Source of the DNA: a candidate division CSSED10-310 bacterium
GTDB taxonomy: Bacteria; CSSED10-310; JAFGJC01
Assembly (NCBI GenBank): GCA_016927905.1
Contig: JAFGLW010000030.1
Span: 218,464 to 282,463, forward strand
Direction of reading: 5' to 3'
Length of the DNA: 64,000 bases
A model generated the notes under the pieces. It was not told the DNA's origin and searched no databases. It worked only from the letters and a program-made list of their open reading frames with translations. Position 1 is the stretch's first letter; each line of letters starts with the position of its first letter. A program made the position numbers and the translations under genes. This document shows, piece after piece, positions 43,972 through 52,499 of this stretch.

Positions 43972-44826
43972 TCAGCGCTTGACAAGCTCCACGCGCCGGT
44001 TCCGGGCCCGGCCGTCTTCGGTGTCGTTTGAAGCTACCGGCACGGACATCCCGCAGCCTTTGGCCGTCAGCCGCTGCGGGTCGACTCCAAACAGAACCAG
44101 GAAATCCCGTACCGCACCGGCCCGTGATTCCGACAGCTTGAGATTGTGTTCCGCGGATCCCTGGTTATCGGTATGGCCCTGAATCTCGATATTCAGGTTC
44201 CGGTCGGCCAGAAGCGCCTTAACGACCTCCTGCAGGGGTGTCAGAGATTCCAGTTTCAGCGTTGCCTTGTCCAGATCGAACAGGATTCCCTGCACGGTTG
44301 TTTTCCCCCTGGCTTCCAGTTCCTTCCGGATATGGTCCGCCGAGAAGTTGAGTTTTTTCTCGAAGTTTTTTTCTTCGATGATATAAATAGAATAGGAACC
44401 CGTGGATGCTTCCACATAACACCAGGTTATGGCGGTATCCGGTCCGGGAATGGTGAAGGTCAGGTAACCGTTGTTGCCATCTTCCAGAAGAATTTTCCCG
44501 CCTTTCTCCAAAGCGGCTGCCTTGTAATTCTCCATGATTTCGACGGGGGAAATGCTCTCATTCGGATTCCCCTCGGCATCCAGTGCTTCATAATACAGAT
44601 ACCAGTATTTCCCCCTGACCGTCTGTTTTTTCCATTCACCGCTTTCGGGATCCGCAAACCAGAATTCATGCTGGTGAAAATCCCTGTTTTCCGTATATTC
44701 GCTGCGCGCGGTGAACCCGGGAATCGCTGTAATCACCGGGTGTTCCGATCCCGCAGCGGCGGCCAGCCCGGTGAACAACGACATGAACACGATGATAACG
44801 ACGCCAGTCCACAGAATTTTTTTCAC
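43972..44826 (-). CDS. OmpA-family peptidoglycan-binding protein
   Basis: A 284-aa exported protein: signal peptide through about residue 25, a central domain of unknown type, and a C-terminal OmpA domain (ILFDLDKATLKLES, IEIQGHTDNQG, LSESRAGAVRDFLV, GCGMSVPVASNDTEDGRARN) with the Asp and Arg that bind diaminopimelate. It supports a diderm cell envelope. GGAGGTG lies just upstream of the ATG. Confidence 0.85.
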   Translation of the reverse strand: MKKILWTGVVIIVFMSLFTGLAAAAGSEHPVITAIPGFTARSEYTENRDFHQHEFWFADPESGEWKKQTVRGKYWYLYYEALDAEGNPNESISPVEIMENYKAAALEKGGKILLEDGNNGYLTFTIPGPDTAITWCYVEASTGSYSIYIIEEKNFEKKLNFSADHIRKELEARGKTTVQGILFDLDKATLKLESLTPLQEVVKALLADRNLNIEIQGHTDNQGSAEHNLKLSESRAGAVRDFLVLFGVDPQRLTAKGCGMSVPVASNDTEDGRARNRRVELVKR

Positions 44827-45062
44827 GATGATTTCACCTCCGATGTTCGGTTTCCGGCATTTGCCAGTCCAATGCCCAAAACCGTTTTAGATCATGAAAA
44901 TTATTCTCCCTTCCGCTGAAAGAGTCAATGTCGAACGGCGGGTTGGACGCGGCCGGCGGGGATAGAAACCGAATGTGTTTTGATTTCGGGGAATGCGTCC
45001 TGTAACCTGATGACTCCCTGTATCGAATACGAATCTGATTTTTCGTTCTGGAGGATTCCGCC

Positions 45063-46190
45063 ATGGTGAGATGCATCAATTGTTTTGCGGTTATATGGAT
45101 GTTGGTTGTTCTGACCGGACTTCACGCCCAGGAGATTGTTTGGGAGTATACACAGTATGAACCGGGCAAAACCTGGATGGAGCTGGCCATGGAGTGTTTT
45201 GCCGTCAAGGATTACAATTGTGCCATCGATTACATGGAACGATGGCTCCATGCCGATCCGGGCGATGCGACCGCATGGTACAACCTGGCCTGCGCCTATG
45301 CCTTGTCGGGGCAGACCGATAAAGCGCTGGACGCATTCGAGAAGTCGGTGGATTCGGGTTACCGCGATCATGCTCATGCCATGGTTGATACTGACCTGGA
45401 ATCGATCCGGAGCGAGCCCAGGTTTCTGGCCGCCGTGGAGCGCGCCAAAATGGTGCGGACGGGTCCGGTCGGATTCATCCGCCGGGTGCTGCCCATGGAG
45501 AGTCTGGGGACTTACATCGTGGCGCTGCCGACTGATTATGAAACGAGCGGGAAATCCTATCCGGTCTGTCTGATCCTACACGGCCACGGCTCGACCGAAC
45601 TCAATCATGGCGCGCTGGCCGATGAATTCGGCAGGGAAGGCGTCATATACGTCTGTCCCCGGGCGCCCTATGCGTTCGCCCAGCTCATGATGTTTGCCGG
45701 CAAGGAAGGGTATACCGCCTGGCCTCAGCTGGATCTCGGGGATGATGAAAAAGCGCATGAACAGGTTGTAACCCAGTACGTCGAGTGGATATTCGCCTGC
45801 GCGGCAGATGTGCAGAAGTTATACCGATGCACACCGGGCCGTATATATATTTTCGGTCACAGTCAGGGTGCGGGGTACGCCAATCTGTGTGCTCTGCTGC
45901 ATCCGAACCGGGTGAAATCCTATTTTTCCTATGCGGGGTACCTGGATGATTCGGTCAGGGACATCCAATATTTCAGGAAACTGAAACGCAAGGGCGTCAA
46001 ACCCTATATCGTGCATTGCACCGGTGACACCGTATTGCCACCAGAACGATCACAGGAAATCATCGATGAGATGAAAAAAGCCGGTGTGAATTACCGGTAT
46101 ATCGAGCTGGAGGGGGATCACGGCATCAACGACGATGTTGTCAATGCCGCCCGGGAATGGGTGAAAACGGAAATCCGGTCGGAAAAATAA
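45063..46190 (+). CDS. Secreted TPR-alpha/beta hydrolase (esterase) fusion
   Basis: A 375-aa protein. The signal peptide ends near HAQE (residue 22-25). Residues ~35-105 form TPR repeats (DYNCAIDYMERWLHADPGDA, AWYNLACAYALSGQTDKALD). Residues ~140-370 are an alpha/beta hydrolase with nucleophile GHSQGAG, an acid in CTGDTVLP and His in EGDHGIN, close to PHB-depolymerase/carboxylesterase types. GGAGG precedes the ATG. The substrate is unknown. Confidence 0.8.
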   Translation: MVRCINCFAVIWMLVVLTGLHAQEIVWEYTQYEPGKTWMELAMECFAVKDYNCAIDYMERWLHADPGDATAWYNLACAYALSGQTDKALDAFEKSVDSGYRDHAHAMVDTDLESIRSEPRFLAAVERAKMVRTGPVGFIRRVLPMESLGTYIVALPTDYETSGKSYPVCLILHGHGSTELNHGALADEFGREGVIYVCPRAPYAFAQLMMFAGKEGYTAWPQLDLGDDEKAHEQVVTQYVEWIFACAADVQKLYRCTPGRIYIFGHSQGAGYANLCALLHPNRVKSYFSYAGYLDDSVRDIQYFRKLKRKGVKPYIVHCTGDTVLPPERSQEIIDEMKKAGVNYRYIELEGDHGINDDVVNAAREWVKTEIRSEK

Positions 46191-46206
46191 CGGAATATCG
46201 TCCGGG

Positions 46207-46760
46207 TTACCGCTGCCTGATAACCGCGAATCCCAGAACGAATTTGGGTATGATCGGCAAGAGTACGGAGAATGTTCCGCCTTCATCGCTTTCCCGGTTC
46301 ACAGACATGGATCCCGGCGGCTGGGCCAAGGTGGAGAACAGGCAGACCCGAACCTCCCGGTTCTCCGATGTCATCCCGCCGAAGTATGTTATCGTTATCG
46401 GGGTTGTGCTCACCAGATTGAGCGCAGTCAGATCGACGGTGATCGTGTCGGTGCTGCCACATGCAGGCAGGTTGGCCGTGTCCAGGCGGGTGATGAGGGT
46501 GTCGGTGGATCCCAGCGCTTGGGGGTGACTGATCCAGCGGGGGCCCTTCCAGAGAAATAATTCCGTCGAAAGGATCGGATCCAGGGTCGAAAAAATCGGC
46601 CGGGATGGGCGGGCAGGATCCGGATCCGCTGAAATCATAATGTGCTGTCCGGGGGTGTCACGAAGCAATCGACTCCGGGAGCGATATCCTGGGCAGACGA
46701 ATCGGATATCCAGACCATACAGATGAAGGTAATACCTATGATTATTCCAATCATTTTCAT
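46207..46760 (-). pseudogene. Frameshifted small secreted protein gene
   Basis: The first frame (46760 down to 46635) starts with a good RBS (TGGAGG) and a signal peptide (MKMIGIIIGITFICMVWISD, SSAQ) and continues VDCFVTPPDST. The second frame continues ISADPDPARPSRPIFSTLDP and runs to VLGFAVIRQR at 46207. A single-base indel near 46635-46640 separates them. No family is recognised. A sequencing error is possible since the rest is intact. Confidence 0.6.
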
Positions 46761-46868
46761 TCGGAAAACCTCCATTTTATGTATGTATATGAAGGTATCG
46801 TTCAAAAAACGATTTGGCAAATGGTTCCGCAATGGTTTTTATGCAATCCAATGGAATGTCTATACGAA

Positions 46869-49800
46869 CTATTCTCCCCACGCAAACGTGAATGTGTCCA
46901 TCTCGCCGAACAACTGGGTGATTCCCGGGTCGGTCATGGCGCAGTACCAGAGGATGCCGGATGCCGATCCGGCGCTCTCCGGCCAGGTGAATGCCGGTAA
47001 TACGTTGACTGTCGTTTCTCCGATTTCGAAATTCATAGTGTAATAATCGAAATCTCCGAACGAAGGCGCGAAGAAGAACATGCCATAGACGTCCAGAATC
47101 ACAAAGAGCGGGTATCCGATGAGTGGAGCAATCCCGGCATTGCATACGATGGCGTTGCAGTAACATTCGTCGCCCGGACGGTAGAAATCGGACGGCATGA
47201 TGATCCCAACACCGGTCGTATCGCATCCGGCTGGTGTGTCGGTCGGCGGTACCGGTGTGTCCGTGGGCGGAACCGGTGTGTTCGTCGGAGGCAGAGGTGT
47301 ATCGGTCGGCGGGCGCGGTGTGAAAGTCGGGATCAGCGTGTTGGTCGGCACCGACGTCTGGGTCGGCGGTGCCGGTGTGTCGGTCGGCTGGACCGGGGTA
47401 TCGGTCGGCGGTGCCGGTGTATCCGTCGGGAGTGGCGTGTCGGTCGGCGGGCCGGGTGTATCGGTGGGAGCCGGATCGGGATCGTGCAGCCAGGAACAGG
47501 TATCCCAGCCCATACAGTTCGTGACAGCCGCCGGTGGAGCATCGAAAGCTCCGATGAAATAGGAATAATAGTCTTTTTCATAGGAGGCCAGAAGCGTCGA
47601 TCCGGATCCAGCCATGGAAACGATGTTGATTGTGGGATTGACCGGATCGTTAACTTCGCAGGCGACGAACAGCTTGTTGTTCGTGGGAACCATATATGAC
47701 GGCGTTCCGGGCATCGCGACTGTTTTGACGATGCCGTAAGTTGTGGTATCGATCACCGCTATTGTATTGCTGTTCCAGTTGTTGATGTAGACGCACGACC
47801 CATCCGCTGAATACACCGCCTGGAACGGGTATACCCCTGGACTCATGCTGTGCAGAAGCTGGCTGGAAGCGCCGTTGAGTTCGATGAAATGGATGGTGTT
47901 GCCCTGGCCGTCGACGATGATGGCCCGGTCGCCGGCCGGATTGACAGCAGCGTAAAAGGGCATCTCGGGTGTTGAAGCCAGGCTGACCTGGGTTTCAACC
48001 GCCAGACTGACGGTATTGATGATGACCGCGCATTTGTTCGACGGATTGGCTCCGGGAACGACCACCCACAATCCGTCCGGGGTGATTGCGGGATTCGGTG
48101 TCCAGGCGCCGAGGATGTAGAATCCGTACATGTTCAATCCCAGATCGATATTCGCCACATGCGAACTGGAGGCTCCGTCGATGTCATAAACGCACAGGTA
48201 ATCGTTCGGGTTCGCGCCGACGGTGACCACGTACGCCCGGGTGCCGTCCGGGGAAAAGACGCAGTTCGCGGGACGGGCCTGCGACGGAAGCTGTGTCCAG
48301 ACTGTCCGGCTGGCCACATCGATCACGGAAACCAGGTTTGCTTCACGGTCACAACTCAGTGCGGTTGACCCGTCCGGAGATATTTCGACGTGATACGGCT
48401 GATTGCCGACATCGATGCAGTCCAGTACCGTTCCGGCGATCGGGTCGATGAAGGAGACCGTGTCGGAGACCAGGTCGGCGGTGAGCGCGATCGATCCGTC
48501 TCCGGACATGACGATATGCTTGGGTCCGTCCCCCTCGGGCAGGATCCCCGGTTTGGCGTAATTCAGGCGACCGTAACCGGTCAGGGAATAGTCGTAAACA
48601 GCGGTCATTTCGTCGATCAGTGACATCCCTCCGACCGCAATCGGCTCCACGGACGAATCGGCAAAGTAAAAGATGTTGTAGGCCGGTTCCGAGCTGAGCT
48701 TCACCGGCAGTCCGCTGGTCAGATCGACGTAAACAGCGTTGTACCCGACACTCAGGAGAGTGTTGCCGTCCGGCGAAAGCGCTATTCCCGCGATACCTCC
48801 GTTGCTTTCCGAGAAACCGGGAACCGGCTGGTAGGTCGCGGTATCGTAGAACGTCAGATAGGTGTATCCGCCTGAATCCGGAACCTGGCCCAGCGCCAGG
48901 AGGGATCCGTCGGCGGTGAATTTGATCATGTCGGCGTTGTACCAATATCCGGAAATGGCAATACCACCATTAACCGCCGGCGGTGTCTGGGTCAGATCAA
49001 TGAAGGTGACCTCCTGGGAACCGTAACCGGCAACGGCCATTCTGGTGCCGTCCCGCGTGATATCCAGATCCTTGGCGACTCCCGGAGAGACCGGCAGGGA
49101 CGTCACGGAACCGTCGCTCATATTGATGAATTCAACGGTTTCACCGGCTGGAACGACAGCCGTTTCATTGTCATTCAGGATCCGGACTTCCGTCGGCTCA
49201 TAACAGAAGCGACCCAGGCTGTTCCAGGTCAGATAAACGCCGTTTGAAATCCCGGTAACGGTGCGCTCGACGGTCCATCCGGTCAGTTCGATCACGCTGG
49301 CGGTGTCGTCATCCGAGTTCAGGACGATGGTCCGGGACCCGTCGGCGGCGATGGCCAGGTTGACGGGGGATTGGCCGACCGGTACCGTATGCTCTATGGC
49401 GTATGTACTCAGGTTGACCGCGACGACCGCATTGTCATACGTGCAGGCTACCAGGGCATGACTTCCGGAAGGCGTCACGGCGACGCCGAAAGCACCTTTT
49501 CCTGCAGATATCACATTGTCCCAGGCATACGTGGTCAGATTCTGGATGCCGACGGTTCCACTCAGGAAAAACGTGTGAACGGCCCGGGTACCGTCCGGTG
49601 TAACAGCAGCAGCAAGTGGCACATCAGCTTCCGGGGGAATCCCGCAGAATATTTCATCGATCCGGGGGTCCCGGTATCCGCGCAGAATTGGGGCGAACCC
49701 GGCATATCCCTCACCGGCCAGATAATCCGGAACTTCCGAAAACCGGATTGCGTCGGTTTGCGATGAGGTCATGGTTTCAATCGAGCCGTCTTCCGATACG

Positions 49801-49883
49801 CTGTGTTTTTGAACCGGCGAAGCGGCAAAGATGAATGTTCCCGTCATCAGAACGCAAAGCATGGCTGTCAAAAATGATTTCAT
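46869..49883 (-). CDS. Secreted beta-propeller (YVTN/NHL-like) protein with PTDTP linker
   Basis: A 1004-aa exported protein; the signal peptide ends near FAASP. Residues ~60-820 hold many propeller blades with the YVTN pattern (VAVTPSGSHALVACTYDNAV, VEISPDGSTALSCDREANLV). A ~85-residue linker of PTDTP/PPTDTP units follows. The last ~100 residues (FVILDVYGMFFFAPS, AFTWPES, LWYCAMTDPG) form the shared C-terminal domain. The ATG at 49883 has GGGAGGAG. Likely a surface or extracellular protein; binding role unknown. Confidence 0.8.
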   Translation of the reverse strand: MKSFLTAMLCVLMTGTFIFAASPVQKHSVSEDGSIETMTSSQTDAIRFSEVPDYLAGEGYAGFAPILRGYRDPRIDEIFCGIPPEADVPLAAAVTPDGTRAVHTFFLSGTVGIQNLTTYAWDNVISAGKGAFGVAVTPSGSHALVACTYDNAVVAVNLSTYAIEHTVPVGQSPVNLAIAADGSRTIVLNSDDDTASVIELTGWTVERTVTGISNGVYLTWNSLGRFCYEPTEVRILNDNETAVVPAGETVEFINMSDGSVTSLPVSPGVAKDLDITRDGTRMAVAGYGSQEVTFIDLTQTPPAVNGGIAISGYWYNADMIKFTADGSLLALGQVPDSGGYTYLTFYDTATYQPVPGFSESNGGIAGIALSPDGNTLLSVGYNAVYVDLTSGLPVKLSSEPAYNIFYFADSSVEPIAVGGMSLIDEMTAVYDYSLTGYGRLNYAKPGILPEGDGPKHIVMSGDGSIALTADLVSDTVSFIDPIAGTVLDCIDVGNQPYHVEISPDGSTALSCDREANLVSVIDVASRTVWTQLPSQARPANCVFSPDGTRAYVVTVGANPNDYLCVYDIDGASSSHVANIDLGLNMYGFYILGAWTPNPAITPDGLWVVVPGANPSNKCAVIINTVSLAVETQVSLASTPEMPFYAAVNPAGDRAIIVDGQGNTIHFIELNGASSQLLHSMSPGVYPFQAVYSADGSCVYINNWNSNTIAVIDTTTYGIVKTVAMPGTPSYMVPTNNKLFVACEVNDPVNPTINIVSMAGSGSTLLASYEKDYYSYFIGAFDAPPAAVTNCMGWDTCSWLHDPDPAPTDTPGPPTDTPLPTDTPAPPTDTPVQPTDTPAPPTQTSVPTNTLIPTFTPRPPTDTPLPPTNTPVPPTDTPVPPTDTPAGCDTTGVGIIMPSDFYRPGDECYCNAIVCNAGIAPLIGYPLFVILDVYGMFFFAPSFGDFDYYTMNFEIGETTVNVLPAFTWPESAGSASGILWYCAMTDPGITQLFGEMDTFTFAWGE
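47225..47475 (-). repeat. Imperfect tandem repeats encoding PTDTP units
   Basis: About 250 bp made of 12-24-bp units such as GGTGTGTCGGTCGGCGGTAC, coding on the minus strand for PPTDTPVPPTDTP-like stretches between the propeller and the C-terminal domain. Such repeats are prone to slippage, so the linker length probably varies between strains. Confidence 0.75.
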
Positions 49884-50030
49884 CACATCTCCTCCCGTTT
49901 CCGCTCCGGGAAGTTTAGCATGATCAACCCGGAACATGCCATGGTCGATCGGGAATTTCCGACATATTTGCCGGAAAGCTCCGGCATGATATACTTCCAA
50001 TATACCTGTCGGACAAGCGGGAGATATTTT

Positions 50031-52499
50031 ATGTACCCGGACTGGAGATCAACCTGGGAACCCGGACAGATGGTCATTATTGGGTACCGGGTGATCAGGA
50101 CGCTGGGTCGGGGCGGCAGCGGCACGGTGTACCTGATCGAGCATGAAATGGATGCCTCAAGACGCTATGCCGCCAAAATTCTGAATGTCGGCGAGCGGCG
50201 GCGGTCTTTCGGGAAACTGATCCGCGAAGTCCGGATGTGGATTGATCTGCCGGAGCATCCCAACATCACCGCCTGTCGGTTTTTCAGAACCATCGACGGG
50301 CGCTTCACCGTGTTTGCCGAGTATGTCAGCGGCGGATCGCTCAGGACCTGGATCGACAACTGCAGGCTGCTCGATATCGGACGGATTCTGGATGTCGCCA
50401 TTCAATTGGCGTGGGGGCTTGAAGCAGCCCATAGGGCGCATTTGGCACACCAGGATGTGAAACCGTCCAATGTCCTGATGACGGACGGCGGTGATCCGAA
50501 ACTGACGGATTTCGGTCTGGCGGGATGCCGTGAACCCGGGCGGCCGCTGTCGGTCGAGAATCTGGACGGCCGGACAGTCATGTTGACATCCCGGGGTATG
50601 ACCCCTGCCTACTGCTCGCCGGAACAGGCTTCCGGAGCTAGAGTCAGCCGGAAATCGGATGTGTGGAGCTTCGGATTGACCATTCTGGAGATGTTCACCG
50701 GACCCGGAACCTGGCAGTTTGGATTCACTGCACCGATGATACTGCATCAGGTGCTGGAGGGGGGTCTTTATAAACCGTATCCCGCCCTGCCGGATAGGAT
50801 CGGAAAAATTCTCGCCAAATGCTTCGAGATCAAACCGGATGACCGCTGGCAAAGCATGGGTGATCTCGCCGAAGCCCTTCGGGATGCCTATGAAATCCTT
50901 TTGAAAAAAAGGTTCGAACGAATTCAACCTGAATTTAAACCTCCCGAACCGTCACCGGCACGGTTCGACAGGATGCATATTCACGGGAGCGGGTGGCGGG
51001 CGCCGGTTGAATGGATGAACCTGATCCGCGAATCAGGGGGAATCGTTCCGGCGGGGATTGAGCATATTATCGGCGAACAGAAAGGCTCCTATCGGGTCAG
51101 ACTCCTGACCGACCTGGAGTTGTATGAAGAGTTGGATGAACCGTTTGAAACCCTGGTAACCGGAAAACGGCGCGATCTGGTGATGGAATATCGGCAATTT
51201 TTATATGAGAAAATCCTGATACTGGATAGTTTCGAAGACAACCATGGAGCTCGGGAATTGAACCGGAAGATCATCCGGCTGTTGGAACAACACCGGAAGG
51301 AGAAGCCGGAATCCGCAACCGTGAAGATTTTGGTCCAGGCCCATTCCCAGAGTGCGGTAACCAGTTATAAGGTGGGTGACACAGACGAAGCGCTGGAACA
51401 TCTCGATCAGGCAATCCGCCTGCTTCAATCGATTCCGGCATCCGAAGATTACCCGACCGCGGAAATCGAGATGGGTCAGATCTGCCAGAACAAAGGCGTC
51501 ATGCTCGGGGCTCAGGCCAGGTATACGGAAGCGGAACAGATGCTTCTGAAATCGATTCAAATTATGAAACCACAACTGAACTCCGTGCATTCATCCCGGG
51601 CGTTGGGTGTTCTGCTGATATCCTATCAGAATGCAGCCCACATGTACTCCTTGATCCACAGGCATGCGGAAGCGAATGAACTGCTCCGGAAAGCCCTGGA
51701 ACTGACCCGGAATAATCTCCGGAACATCTCCGGGAAAATCAGGAATCTGGAGATCCATTCCACCTATGCTTTCAGCCTTTACCAGGCCGGGTCCTCCGAG
51801 GAAGCCCTGTTGTACTTTGAACGGGCGGAAACGATATTGAATGGAATCAAGGGGGAAATCGGGGAGATCAACGTGCTGCGACATCTGGGAAATATCGAGG
51901 CGAACCGGTCCATGGTGTATTACTCTTCGGGCGAACTGAAAAAAGCGCTGAAATCCATTGATACAGCTCTCTCGGCTTACCATTCACTGGTGGTTCTGCA
52001 CGGGCTGGAGGAGCGGAGTCAGGATCTTTCGGTTGTGTTCCGGCGGAAAGCCATGATCCTGCATGATCTGAACCGTCCGGAAGCGGTTATCGAATGTTGC
52101 GATGAAGCCGACAGGATCCTGGACAGCCGGATGCTGAATTCCCGCAATCCATCCCTGATGAATGAACTGGCGCACCGGGCGTTCTACCGCGGATATGCGC
52201 TCATGAGGCTGGGCGAAACGACCCGGGCGTATCGGGAATTCACCGAGGGAGAAAAATGGTACGGCCGGTTCCGGGATGAGTGCAGCCAGGAGGCCGATGA
52301 TTTCGTATTCAAGACTTTCATTGCATTCCGGACGGTGGCCGGCAGGTTGTCGGGGAATAAGGCCGATGAGGATGACCGGATCCGGGAGCATCTTGCATAT
52401 TTCAGGAAGCAGTACCGAGAAACCGGCGCCGGTTATGTCCAGAATTATATACGCGATATTCAGACGTTCCTGAAAAAAGAGCGGGGAAAAACGGCGTGA
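50031..52499 (+). CDS. Serine/threonine protein kinase with C-terminal TPR-like repeats
   Basis: An 822-aa protein. The kinase domain has the G loop LGRGGSGTV (25-33), catalytic Lys49 in YAAKIL, HQDVKPSNVL (140-149; HQD in place of HRD), DFG (160-162), and CSPEQASGARVSRKSDVWSF. From ~390 to 800 there are helical TPR-like repeats (DTDEALEHLDQAIRLLQ, YTEAEQMLLKSIQIM, ELKKALKSIDTALSAY). No membrane helix is seen. The ATG at 50031 follows GGGAG. Translation is coupled to the following membrane protein gene (GTGA overlap). Confidence 0.85.
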   Translation: MYPDWRSTWEPGQMVIIGYRVIRTLGRGGSGTVYLIEHEMDASRRYAAKILNVGERRRSFGKLIREVRMWIDLPEHPNITACRFFRTIDGRFTVFAEYVSGGSLRTWIDNCRLLDIGRILDVAIQLAWGLEAAHRAHLAHQDVKPSNVLMTDGGDPKLTDFGLAGCREPGRPLSVENLDGRTVMLTSRGMTPAYCSPEQASGARVSRKSDVWSFGLTILEMFTGPGTWQFGFTAPMILHQVLEGGLYKPYPALPDRIGKILAKCFEIKPDDRWQSMGDLAEALRDAYEILLKKRFERIQPEFKPPEPSPARFDRMHIHGSGWRAPVEWMNLIRESGGIVPAGIEHIIGEQKGSYRVRLLTDLELYEELDEPFETLVTGKRRDLVMEYRQFLYEKILILDSFEDNHGARELNRKIIRLLEQHRKEKPESATVKILVQAHSQSAVTSYKVGDTDEALEHLDQAIRLLQSIPASEDYPTAEIEMGQICQNKGVMLGAQARYTEAEQMLLKSIQIMKPQLNSVHSSRALGVLLISYQNAAHMYSLIHRHAEANELLRKALELTRNNLRNISGKIRNLEIHSTYAFSLYQAGSSEEALLYFERAETILNGIKGEIGEINVLRHLGNIEANRSMVYYSSGELKKALKSIDTALSAYHSLVVLHGLEERSQDLSVVFRRKAMILHDLNRPEAVIECCDEADRILDSRMLNSRNPSLMNELAHRAFYRGYALMRLGETTRAYREFTEGEKWYGRFRDECSQEADDFVFKTFIAFRTVAGRLSGNKADEDDRIREHLAYFRKQYRETGAGYVQNYIRDIQTFLKKERGKTA

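Noticed and set aside
47225..47475. CRISPR-like short repeats
   Set aside because: Units are coding (PTDTP), adjacent and imperfect, with no spacers.
50157..50927. Minus-strand frame of 256 codons inside the kinase gene
   Set aside because: Antisense shadow of the kinase domain.
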